From assembly GCF_965118125.1 (NCBI RefSeq), contig NZ_OZ221287.1, positions 2,728,001-2,792,000 of the forward strand: a DNA stretch of 64,000 nucleotides. The letters run 5' to 3'. The position numbers and the translations under genes were made by a program. Source of the DNA: Pararobbsia alpina_A (lineage in GTDB: Bacteria > Pseudomonadota > Gammaproteobacteria > Burkholderiales > Burkholderiaceae). The notes under the pieces are model-generated. The model did not search any database. It saw nothing but the letters and a program-made list of their open reading frames with translations, and had not been told where the DNA came from. This document shows, in pieces, positions 54,953-62,867 of the stretch (its first letter is position 1; every line of letters starts with the position of its first letter).

Positions 54953-55082
54953 ACCGGGAATAGCCCGTGCTCACTGAAGTTATCGGCGTGAAAACAGCGA
55001 TGGCTCTAACGGCTTGATGCTGTTTCGGTCGAGTCGCGGCGGTCGGTTTCAAACCGGCCGCAATATCCTCACGAACTCAGGA

Positions 55083-55382
55083 ATGAACACCATGACAGTT
55101 TCTCTTTCTGCCCGCCGCGCCCTCGTCACGTTTTGCGCCCTTTCCCTGCCGCTCGTCGCGATGGCCGACGAAGCAAGCAGCCCGACGGCAAACGACCCGC
55201 AAGTGGGTGCATCGGCTCCGCATCACACCATGAAGCATAAGAAGGCCACGACGTCGGGCTATTCCAATAGCACGGGCGGCGCGAGCAACTCGGGGAACGC
55301 CATCGGAGCCGGCAACGGCGCCCCGAGCAACAACAGCGGATCGCCGACGGCACCGATGAAAGGTACTGGCGGCGGTAACTAA
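55083..55382 (+). CDS. Small exported Gly/Ser/Asn-rich protein
   Basis: A 99-residue protein with a signal peptide (LSARRALVTFCALSLPLVAMA, cleaved before DEASS) and a low-complexity mature part rich in Gly, Ser, Asn and Thr with a short HHTMKHKK patch. No fold is expected. ATG at 55092 is an alternative start. It lies 15 bases upstream of a DUF3008 gene, so the two are probably co-transcribed. The function is unknown, perhaps envelope stress. Confidence 0.65.
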   Translation: MNTMTVSLSARRALVTFCALSLPLVAMADEASSPTANDPQVGASAPHHTMKHKKATTSGYSNSTGGASNSGNAIGAGNGAPSNNSGSPTAPMKGTGGGN

Positions 55383-55397
55383 TTCAAGGAGAGCGTG

Positions 55398-55577
55398 ATG
55401 CCAGCAAAATCCAAAGCCCAGCAGATGGCCGCGGGTGCTGCCCTTTCCGCCAAGCATGGCGACACGAAAGTCAGCGAACTCAAGGGTGCGTCCAAGTCAA
55501 TGTATGAATCGATGAGCGAAAAGCAGTTGCACGACTTCGCCCATAGCCCGCAGAAAGGCAAGCCGAAGCATAAGTAA
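55398..55577 (+). CDS. DUF3008 family protein
   Basis: A 59-residue very basic protein: MPAKSKAQQMAAGAALSAK, then ELKGASKSMYESMSEKQL and a KGKPKHK tail. This is the well-conserved DUF3008 pattern. Members are small and uncharacterised, often next to stress genes. AAGGAGAG precedes the ATG, and an intrinsic terminator lies 23 bases after the stop. Confidence 0.9.
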   Translation: MPAKSKAQQMAAGAALSAKHGDTKVSELKGASKSMYESMSEKQLHDFAHSPQKGKPKHK

Positions 55578-55599
55578 GTGGCAAGCCCGTCCCACATCA

Positions 55600-55639
55600 A
55601 AGCCCCGCCCGTTGCGCTGGACGCGCCGGCGGGGCTTTT
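55600..55639 (+). terminator. Intrinsic terminator after the DUF3008 gene
   Basis: AAGCCCCGCC pairs with GGCGGGGCTT across an 18-base loop, followed by TT. A long open frame runs through it, which I reject as a gene. Confidence 0.8.
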
Positions 55640-56011
55640 CGTCGACCTCGATACCGAAGTAATTGGCACGACCTCGCTGTTTGGCGCACGTGCCGTTCCG
55701 GCACTACCGCATTCGACGGATCTTATTGCGACGGTTGCGGCACTCTATGAGGCCGAAAAATTTACGTAGTGGTAGCTGGAACAGCCGGCAGCAAAGCGAG
55801 TCTGATCGACACGCTGCATCGCGGGGTTGGACGCTACACCGGTTGCCCATTCGGGCGATGCCGTGAACATCCAATGTGTGGCGCAGATCGCGGCACCCGG
55901 TCGAACATGACTTCGACCCCGGTGACGCTAGTTGATAGCCAGTTTAAAAAAGCCGCCATCGCGAAACTCCTGTTCGCGCCTTACCACCATACCGAGCCAG
56001 ACAAGAACGCA
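55640..56011. other. Gap before the small exported protein gene
   Basis: About 370 bp without a supported gene. The plus strand is open from 55769, but the part before 56012 has no signal peptide or homology that I can see. Confidence 0.35.
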
Positions 56012-56332
56012 ATGCTTAAGAATTTCACACCGACGATTTGCACCCTAAGGAGGGCAATAGGCCTGTTTGGCTTGCTAATCATGCACCCGGCGTCAGCTGT
56101 CGGCCCGTCAAGTTATGACGACTGCATGCTCCGGGCATTACGCGACTCACGCAATCCGGCTGCATCGAATTACATACAACGCGCATGTTCCGCTCTGTAT
56201 CGGAATAACGCGATGCTACTGCCGCGGGACGCTGCGTACCACGAGTGCATTCTGGACAACATGCCGGGCGTCCGGGATTCGTCCGCTGTCACGCAGATTA
56301 ATTCGATCTGCTCCCGGCGCAGACGGATGTGA
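56012..56332 (+). CDS. Small exported protein with paired cysteines
   Basis: A 106-residue protein with a signal peptide (ending HPASAVG near residue 28) and a mature domain of about 78 residues. It holds Cys in YDDCML, QRACSALY, YHECIL and NSICSR, likely two disulfides. I recall similar short envelope proteins with this alternating Cys pattern, but no function. The start at 56012 is chosen for the signal peptide; the frame is open to 55769. Confidence 0.6.
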   Translation: MLKNFTPTICTLRRAIGLFGLLIMHPASAVGPSSYDDCMLRALRDSRNPAASNYIQRACSALYRNNAMLLPRDAAYHECILDNMPGVRDSSAVTQINSICSRRRRM

Positions 56333-56363
56333 CGCTATCTGATGATTTTGCCCGGACACTTGC

Positions 56364-56391
56364 CCGGCAGGAATCGGAACCTTCCTGCCGG
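56364..56391. terminator. Terminator between convergent genes
   Basis: CCGGCAGGAA / TTCCTGCCGG, a 10-bp stem with an eight-base loop, lies between the small exported protein gene and the convergent aminotransferase gene. Only short T-tracts flank it. Confidence 0.65.
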
Positions 56392-56445
56392 TTGAGGCCG
56401 GTTAAGTCGCGAGGCTGAGCGCCTGCACCTAGGCGGGTAAGCACG

Positions 56446-57573
56446 CTACAGAATCGTGTCCAGCGCCGTAGCGAATCTGGCGACGGCACTGTCGACGTCC
56501 TTGAGTTTGTCCAGACCAAACAACCCGACGCGGAAAGTCTTGAAGTCGGCGGGCTCATCGCATTGGAGGGGAACGCCAGGCGCGATCTGCAGGCCGGCGT
56601 CAGCGAATTTCTTGCCGCTTCGGATGTCGTCGTCGTCCGTGTAGCAGACCACAACCCCCGGCGCCTCGAAACCTTGCGCGGCCACGCTTCTGAAACCCTT
56701 GTCGCTCAAGAGTGAGCGAACGCGCTTGCCAAGTTCGAGTTGATCCGCTTTGACCTTCTTGAAGCCGTATGCCTCGGTTTCCATCAGCACATCGCGCAAC
56801 GTCGCGAGACTGTCCGTGGGCATCGTGGCGTGATACGCAAAGCCGCCCTTCTCGTACGCTTCCATGATCTGAAGCCATTTGCGAAGGTCACAGGCGAAAC
56901 TGGTGCTCGTTGTCGCTTCGATCCTTTCGCGCGCAAGCGGGCTCAGCATCACCAGTCCGCAGCATGGGGATGCGCTCCATCCTTTTTGCGGCGCGCTGAT
57001 CAGAACATCGACGCCGCACGCCTCCATGTCGACCCAGACGGTACCCGAGGCGATGCAATCGAGTACGAACATTCCGCCGACAGCGTGAACGGCGTCGGAC
57101 ACGGCGCGCAAATAGTCGTCCGGCAGCATCATCCCGGATGCGGTTTCGACGTGAGGCGCAAAGACCAGATCCGGCTTCTTGTCCTTGATCGCAGCGACCA
57201 CTTCCTCGATCGGTGCCGGTGCAAAGGCGGCCTGCCTTCCCTGTTCGACCGGGCGCGCCTTCAACACCGTCGCTTCAGACGGAATGGCTCCCATGTCGAA
57301 GATCTGCGACCATCGGAAACTGAACCATCCGTTGCGGATGACCAGGCACTTCTTGTTCGTCGCGAACTGCCGGGCAACGGCCTCCATGCCGAAGGTCCCA
57401 CTGCCAGGGACGACAACAACCGACTTCGCGTTGTAGACTTTTTTAAGGTTGTTGGAGAGATCGCGCATGACGCCCTGAAAGAGCTGCGACATGTGATTAA
57501 TCGATCGATCCGTGTAAACGACGGAATATTCGAGCAGCCCGTCGCGATCAACATCGGGAAGTAACCCTGGCAT
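56446..57573 (-). CDS. Class V PLP-dependent aminotransferase
   Basis: A 375-residue enzyme of the alanine-glyoxylate/serine-pyruvate aminotransferase type. The PLP lysine is in SAPQKGWSASPCCGLVML at about 190-207. PGSGTFGMEAVARQF binds phosphate, and HVETASGMMLP is the conserved acid region. Likely donors are alanine, serine or a phosphonate amine. The start has GGAGG upstream. Confidence 0.9.
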   Translation of the reverse strand: MPGLLPDVDRDGLLEYSVVYTDRSINHMSQLFQGVMRDLSNNLKKVYNAKSVVVVPGSGTFGMEAVARQFATNKKCLVIRNGWFSFRWSQIFDMGAIPSEATVLKARPVEQGRQAAFAPAPIEEVVAAIKDKKPDLVFAPHVETASGMMLPDDYLRAVSDAVHAVGGMFVLDCIASGTVWVDMEACGVDVLISAPQKGWSASPCCGLVMLSPLARERIEATTSTSFACDLRKWLQIMEAYEKGGFAYHATMPTDSLATLRDVLMETEAYGFKKVKADQLELGKRVRSLLSDKGFRSVAAQGFEAPGVVVCYTDDDDIRSGKKFADAGLQIAPGVPLQCDEPADFKTFRVGLFGLDKLKDVDSAVARFATALDTIL

Positions 57574-57643
57574 GTCCGCCTCCGAAAAATGGACGAATAA
57601 GAGAACCGAAAGCAGATTCTAACCACTACGAGCCCTCGATCCT

Positions 57644-58039
57644 ATGTCTCAGCGCCTTGCATCCTGCAGTTGTGGTCAGCTTACTGCCCAGGTCGTCGGC
57701 GATCCAGTACGGGTTTCCATCTGCCATTGCCTGGCTTGCCAGCGCAGAACGGGCAGCGTCTTCGGCCAGCAGGCCAGGTTTCTTCGCGAGAACGTGTCGC
57801 TTTCGGGCGTCTCATCCGAGTACATTCGGGTCAGTGACGAAGGCTCCCGAATCAAATTCCACTTCTGCCCCAACTGCGGCTCGACCGTCTTCTACGAGCC
57901 CGAAGGGTTGGAGGAATATCTTGGCATCCCCGTCGGGGCGTTCGCCGATCCGGGCTTTCCGGTGCCAAGCGTGTCGGTCTATGAGGAACGCATGCACGCC
58001 TGGGTCATTCCGCCAGCTGACGCTGAGCACATTCGTTGA
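57644..58039 (+). CDS. GFA family (glutathione-dependent formaldehyde-activating-like) protein
   Basis: A 131-residue zinc protein. Metal-binding Cys occur in CSCGQL, ICHCLACQRRTG and FCPNCGSTVFY, which match the GFA fold. The first described member binds glutathione and formaldehyde, but most have no tested role. It is divergent from the aminotransferase gene with a 70-bp gap. Confidence 0.92.
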   Translation: MSQRLASCSCGQLTAQVVGDPVRVSICHCLACQRRTGSVFGQQARFLRENVSLSGVSSEYIRVSDEGSRIKFHFCPNCGSTVFYEPEGLEEYLGIPVGAFADPGFPVPSVSVYEERMHAWVIPPADAEHIR

Positions 58040-58089
58040 GCGGGCGCCGAACGCCAAACGGCACCCGGCGCTTCGGTCCGAGATTCGAG

Positions 58090-58941
58090 TCACGCTTCGT
58101 CGAGAAATTGACGCACGTGACCCACATAGGTCGACGGATATTGGAACAATGCGCCGTGACCCGAATTCGGGTACACAATCAGCGTCGCATTCGGGAGTGA
58201 TTCGGCGAGGACCATCGAATTCCGCGTGGGGATCATGACGTCGTTACTGCCGTTGGTCACCAAAACCTTATGTGGGATCTGATTGAGCTTGCATGCGGCA
58301 TCGCCGGACCTGTTGGCCCAATCCATCATCGCCTGCAACTGCGTTGGCGCCACTTCAGCACTGATCGGCGCGTCGGCTTCCCCAGTCCGCGATTTCAGAC
58401 GGGCGACAAACGCTTTCGCGGCACGCTGGCCGTTGTCGTCGGGTGGAAAGAACAGGCGCTCAAGCTTCCCGTAAGGATCGATCGACTCATCGGTATAAAT
58501 CGAAAGCAGTTCGGGGCGGTCCATCCCAGCCCCTTCGCCACCCTCCGGCGCACTACCCGAGATCACGAGTCGCTCGATCCGTTCCGGACGCGCGATCGCG
58601 AGCTCTTGAGCGAGAAAGCCACCTAAGGAAAATCCGAGAACGTTGACTTTGGCAAGCTCGATTGCATCGAGGAACTGTTCTACATGGCGCGCCATCTCTA
58701 CGATGGAGTCTGGAACCTTCCCGGTGGAGCGCCCCACTCCCGCGTTGTCGAACAGGATGACCTCGCGGTCTGACGCGAGTGCGTCGACGATTGCGGGATC
58801 CCAGTTATCGAGCGTGCCGGTGAAGTGTTGAAGGCACAGTACCGGCAATTTCTCCGGCGTGCCAAAACGCCGATAGGCATACGTGGTGCCCGCGACATCG
58901 ACGTAACGATTCGGGGCCGTCAGCGAAGTATGAATGCTCAT
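58090..58941 (-). CDS. Alpha/beta hydrolase
   Basis: A 283-residue hydrolase: HFTGTLDNWD (oxyanion region), nucleophile GFSLGG, Asp in NGSNDVMIP and His in PNSGHGALFQYP. It starts 27 bases after the uncharacterised gene on the same strand, so the two are an operon. The substrate is unknown; the type is often annotated as esterase or haloperoxidase-like. Confidence 0.9.
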   Translation of the reverse strand: MSIHTSLTAPNRYVDVAGTTYAYRRFGTPEKLPVLCLQHFTGTLDNWDPAIVDALASDREVILFDNAGVGRSTGKVPDSIVEMARHVEQFLDAIELAKVNVLGFSLGGFLAQELAIARPERIERLVISGSAPEGGEGAGMDRPELLSIYTDESIDPYGKLERLFFPPDDNGQRAAKAFVARLKSRTGEADAPISAEVAPTQLQAMMDWANRSGDAACKLNQIPHKVLVTNGSNDVMIPTRNSMVLAESLPNATLIVYPNSGHGALFQYPSTYVGHVRQFLDEA

Positions 58942-58968
58942 GCTGGCTTGATCCTGGTTCGGTGACGA

Positions 58969-59688
58969 CTAAACGAACGCAATGTCCGAAAGATCGATCG
59001 AGACAACGAGCGGTTCCGGCGTCGAATTCCCATCGGCGAGGCGCGGATAAATACGTCGCTTGGTGGGAATGCGAATCCCGGACACGGTCGTATATTCGTC
59101 CACGTAGTGAGCGCCGGGCGTGTTGCCTGCGATCTCGACGTCATAGTCGAGCCGGCGAACGAGGTAGTCCTCGCCGACGTAGATCGCTTGAACCTTGCTG
59201 AACACCTCTAGCGATTTCGGATAGCGCACGCGCACCTTTCGCCAGACCTCTCCTTGTTCAGTCCAGGCGCCTGCATCCTCCGATTCGACACCGTCCCATG
59301 CGAGTACGAAGGGTGTATTCAGGTACGTCCACATCGCGCACCCGGCGAAGAATGCCAATTGCAGCTTGTCCCAAGGCGTATCAAGCGCGTGCCCGGCGAA
59401 TGAGTGTCGGGGCGCATCGCGGCTGTCGATGACGTCACCTGCAGCGTTGACGAGCGCGATGCGTTCGGCCGTGAAATCGCTCTTGACGGAGGTGTCCCCG
59501 AACGGATGGTGTGATGCCCACTGACGTACCGTCGACACGGTCACGACGGTATCGTCGAGTACCCCGGCTTGCCCCTTCAGCTGCCACAGCGCGCCACCTT
59601 GGTGAAGTCGTGCACGAAGCGTTTCGAACTGCTTCCAGCGTGCGAGGCCTCCATGGGCATCGAAAATCGATTCAACGAGCTTTTGCAT
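58969..59688 (-). CDS. Uncharacterised conserved-type protein
   Basis: A 239-residue soluble protein that I cannot place. The start MQKLVESIFDAHGGLARWKQFETL resembles the opening of LolA-like or outer-membrane-lipoprotein-like families (gene length and beta-rich pattern fit). Beta-strand-rich segments follow, for example RIALVNAAGDVIDSRD and YVGEDYLVRRLDYDVEI, and it ends with KRRIYPRLADG. No signal peptide is present. It is the first gene of an operon with the alpha/beta hydrolase. Confidence 0.7.
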   Translation of the reverse strand: MQKLVESIFDAHGGLARWKQFETLRARLHQGGALWQLKGQAGVLDDTVVTVSTVRQWASHHPFGDTSVKSDFTAERIALVNAAGDVIDSRDAPRHSFAGHALDTPWDKLQLAFFAGCAMWTYLNTPFVLAWDGVESEDAGAWTEQGEVWRKVRVRYPKSLEVFSKVQAIYVGEDYLVRRLDYDVEIAGNTPGAHYVDEYTTVSGIRIPTKRRIYPRLADGNSTPEPLVVSIDLSDIAFV

Positions 59689-60175
59689 TGGAAATCCAGT
59701 AAGTAAGTCGACAGAGTTCGCAGCCTAAATAGCGCAGCTCGAATGTACTCACTGAACAACCACGCAACCATTGTGCGTTCGATCAACGCGAACTACGCCC
59801 GACGTTAATGCGGATCACCCCTGGGTATAAGCGCGGCAATAAGGTCGGCAGCCAGTGCATTCGCTTCGGGTATCGGCCTCAGCGGTGAACATTCGTCGGA
59901 GGTTTGCACTCGGCGAAGCTTGGTATCTGCGCTTGCGATTGGAAGACCTATCCCCAGGGATAGCTGTTTTGAATCTTACGGACCAGGAACGCCGTCCGCG
60001 GGCAAGGCGCTTCCATTCCGCCGGACAAGTGCTTTTCAGTTCGCAGCCTTATAACCTCGAAGCGAAGTCAGCAACACGCTGGACGTCCCGTTCAGCCGAG
60101 CCGCGAACCACACGTACCTACGCGCCGCGCGTGCGTAGCGCGCTCACACCTTCTTACCCTATCAAAGGATTTTTG
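59689..60175 (+). other. Leader region of the alcohol dehydrogenase with a palindrome
   Basis: A 487-bp gap holds no supported gene, although the plus strand is open from 59855. CTATCCC-CA-GGGATAG is a perfect 16-bp palindrome at 59948-59963. It contains T-N12-A spaced around ATCCC/GGGAT and resembles a LysR-type site. AAAGGA precedes the dehydrogenase start. Confidence 0.45.
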
Positions 60176-61192
60176 ATGAACTCGTCGTCCGTCTATCGTG
60201 TCGTGCAAGCGACGCAGCCCGGCAAACTCGAACTCGCTGAGCGACCGCTCGTCGCTCCTGCTTCAAGTGAGGTTCGCATCAAAGTCGACGCGTGCGGCGT
60301 GTGCCATTCGGACGCTGCCACCGTCGAAGGCCTGCTCAATAGCCACTGGCCCCGCGTTCCCGGCCACGAGCTCGTCGGCACCATCGATGCGGTCGGCGAA
60401 GGCGTGCACGCGTGGAAGGTTGGCGATCGTGTGGGTGTCGGCTTTCTGGGCGGCAGTTGCGGACAGTGCCGTTTCTGCCGGCGCGGCGACCTCGTCAATT
60501 GCGAGAACCAGGAAATCACGGGCGTACATCGTGACGGTGGCTATGCTGAATACACTTATGCACGGCCGTCGGGCCTCGTTTCCGTACCGGATGATCTGAA
60601 CTCCGTGGCTGCTGCGCCGCTTCTGTGCGCCGGGCTGACCACTTTCAGTGCACTGCGCAATTCGTCGGTCAAGGCCGGCGAGCTTGTCGCGATCATCGGT
60701 ATCGGTGGCCTTGGCCATCTGGCCGTTCAGTACGCCAATCGGATGGGCTATGAGGTCGTCGCGATCGCACGCGGCGCCGAGAGAGAAGCGCTCGCTCGCA
60801 AGCTCGGCGCGCATCACTACATCGACAGTGCGTCGACCAACGTAAGCGACGCATTGACAGCACTCGGCGGCGCAAGTCTGATTGTCGCGACCGCGTCCTC
60901 GGGCGACCTCGTGTCGCAGAGCATCAAAGGACTGGCGCCCAACGGAAAGGCCATCGTGCTCGGCGCGACCGCTGAACCCATCACGGTGGCGAGCAGCGAT
61001 CTTCTGTTCGGGAGCCGGATCGTTCAGGGTGCATTGACCGGCGATCCCGATACCGCCGATGCGACGCTACGATTTAGCCGACTCACGGGCGTCGAGGCGA
61101 TGATCGAAACCATTCCGCTCGATCAGGCTGTAGCCGCCTATCGCAAGATGATGGACGGCAAGGCACATCTTCGAGTCGTGTTGACGATGTAG
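60176..61192 (+). CDS. Zinc-dependent alcohol dehydrogenase
   Basis: A 338-residue medium-chain dehydrogenase. Catalytic zinc ligands appear in CGVCHSD and GHELVG, the structural-zinc Cys cluster in CGQCRFCRRGDLVNC, and the cofactor fold in GIGGLGHLAVQYA. This is the AdhA/propanol-preferring type. It oxidises a primary alcohol or reduces an aldehyde with NAD(P). The start at 60176 is given by homology; the frame is open 107 codons upstream. Confidence 0.93.
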   Translation: MNSSSVYRVVQATQPGKLELAERPLVAPASSEVRIKVDACGVCHSDAATVEGLLNSHWPRVPGHELVGTIDAVGEGVHAWKVGDRVGVGFLGGSCGQCRFCRRGDLVNCENQEITGVHRDGGYAEYTYARPSGLVSVPDDLNSVAAAPLLCAGLTTFSALRNSSVKAGELVAIIGIGGLGHLAVQYANRMGYEVVAIARGAEREALARKLGAHHYIDSASTNVSDALTALGGASLIVATASSGDLVSQSIKGLAPNGKAIVLGATAEPITVASSDLLFGSRIVQGALTGDPDTADATLRFSRLTGVEAMIETIPLDQAVAAYRKMMDGKAHLRVVLTM

Positions 61193-61254
61193 GCGGTCGG
61201 CGTCTTCGTCATCGGCATCGCCTCACCGGTGCTGATGACGCTGCACTGATCCGT

Positions 61255-61914
61255 TCACGCGATACGCAGTTCGGAAAGCACACCGAGCGCTTCGAGCATC
61301 CTGATCAAACTCGTGATCGACGCGGCTTCCATTTTTCGCATCGCGGAGCTTCGATGAAACTTGATGGTGATTTCGCTCAGGCTCATTTCCGCGGCGATCT
61401 GCTTGTTCATCAAGCCCGCGGCGACCTGGAGAATGACGTCGCGCTCGCGCGGTGTCAGCGACTCATAACGGACGCGCAACTCATTCTGCGTGTGGCGCAG
61501 CGCGCGCGACGACGCGTCGTCCTTGAGCGCTGCAACAACAGCGTCAATGACCCGCTGATCCTTGACGGGTTTGACCAGAAAGTCTGCAGCGCCTTCTTTT
61601 ATCGCCTGCACCGACATATCGATATCACCGTGCGCGGTCAGGAAAATGACCGGCATCTGGACCTTCTGCTTGCGCAGTTCGCGTTGGAAGGCAAGCCCGC
61701 TCTCGCCTCGCAGTCGCACGTCGAGCAACAGACAGCTCGGCACGTCCGCCTTTGGAAGTTCGACAAATGACTCCGTGCGCTCGAATGCGAATACGGAAAA
61801 CCCGGCCGAGCGTAGCAACGTTGTCAACGCAAAGCGCAATGAATCATCGTCATCGATTACATAGACGATTGCGTTTTCGCGGGGCGCGAGATCGGATCCG
61901 GCTTCGCTTTCCAT
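61255..61914 (-). CDS. FixJ/NarL-type response regulator
   Basis: A 219-residue regulator. The receiver domain (about 17-135) has DDD acid pocket, phospho-acceptor Asp in LLLDVRL (about residue 64) and Lys in VKPVKD. The C-terminal LuxR-type HTH reads LTPRERDVILQVAAGLMNKQ then EITIKFHRSSAMRKME. GGAGG sets the start at 61914. It is a close paralogue of the regulator at 62208 and is divergent from it with 293 bases between. Confidence 0.93.
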   Translation of the reverse strand: MESEAGSDLAPRENAIVYVIDDDDSLRFALTTLLRSAGFSVFAFERTESFVELPKADVPSCLLLDVRLRGESGLAFQRELRKQKVQMPVIFLTAHGDIDMSVQAIKEGAADFLVKPVKDQRVIDAVVAALKDDASSRALRHTQNELRVRYESLTPRERDVILQVAAGLMNKQIAAEMSLSEITIKFHRSSAMRKMEAASITSLIRMLEALGVLSELRIA

Positions 61915-62207
61915 TTTGCCCTCCAAGACTCTTGACACAGCCTCGTAAAATCCCGCGCCGTCAAGTAGTGCAAGGCCAGGAAGCCCCCGGCGCGAGACGG
62001 CGATGATACCGCGATTCGATGTTCGGATTCCGACGATGGTTGCGCGGCGAGGAAGGACCTGCCGTCGCGCCAGGCTTTATATGCTCACTCGATGCATTAT
62101 TTTGAACATATAATTTCCGCGAATCCGTCACCCATCGGGAACGCATCAATCGCGACGGCGCGTGTCCGTTTTTGTTGCGATCTCGACCCCGATTTCTGAC
62201 CCTACGC
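61915..62207. promoter_or_regulatory. Divergent region between two response regulators
   Basis: 293 bp without a gene. It includes an AT-rich patch (about 62080-62120) likely to carry the promoters. No operator stands out. Confidence 0.35.
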
Positions 62208-62867
62208 ATGCCAAGCGAAACAACTGCTGCCGCCCGGCAAAACAACCAAGCGGTCGTGTACGTAATCGACGACGACCCCTCACTGCGATTTGCACTCAAC
62301 ACCCTGCTTCGTTCGGCTGGCTTTGACGTCCATGTGTTCGAGCGCACGGCACAATTTATTGCGTTCGAGAAGCCCGATGTCCCGAGCTGCCTGGTCCTCG
62401 ACGTGCGTCTGCACGGAGAAAGCGGCCTCGCGTTTCAGACTGAAATCCGCGCGCATCGACTTCATATTCCCATCATTTTCCTCACCGCGCATGGCGACAT
62501 CGAGATGTCTGTGCGCGCGATGAAAGATGGCGCAGTGGATTTTTTGTCCAAGCCGGTAAAGGACCAGCGCGTGATCGACGCGGTGGTCGCTGCGCTCGCT
62601 AAAGACACGTCACTCCGCAGTGTGCGCAGAACGCAGGATGAGCTACGTGCACGCTTCGAGACTCTGACTCGTCGCGAGCGCGAAGTCATCGTTCAGGTGG
62701 CCAACAGCAAGATGAACAAGGAAATCGCCGCGGCACTCGCGGTCAGCGAAATTACAGTCAAGGCACATCGGGCGGCTGCCATGCGGAAAATGGGCGCTTC
62801 ATCCTTGGCCGAACTCGTGCGACAAATGGAATGGCTGGGCCCCGTTACCGAATCGACTTATGACTAA
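62208..62867 (+). CDS. FixJ/NarL-type response regulator, paralogue
   Basis: A 219-residue regulator that matches the one at 61255 over its length (shared segments VYVIDDD, LRFAL.TLLRSAGF, VPSCL.LDVRL, GESGLAFQ.E, FLTAHGDI.MSV, KPVKDQRVIDAVVAAL). Asp acceptor and Lys are present, and the HTH has LTRREREVIVQVANSKMNKE. Its stop lies four bases inside the next gene (ATG at 62860), so it is translationally coupled to the kinase-like protein and is its likely partner. Confidence 0.93.
   Translation: MPSETTAAARQNNQAVVYVIDDDPSLRFALNTLLRSAGFDVHVFERTAQFIAFEKPDVPSCLVLDVRLHGESGLAFQTEIRAHRLHIPIIFLTAHGDIEMSVRAMKDGAVDFLSKPVKDQRVIDAVVAALAKDTSLRSVRRTQDELRARFETLTRREREVIVQVANSKMNKEIAAALAVSEITVKAHRAAAMRKMGASSLAELVRQMEWLGPVTESTYD

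Noticed and set aside
55578..55769. 63-codon frame after the DUF3008 gene
   Set aside because: It starts with GTG at the DUF3008 stop and contains the intrinsic terminator at 55600-55639.
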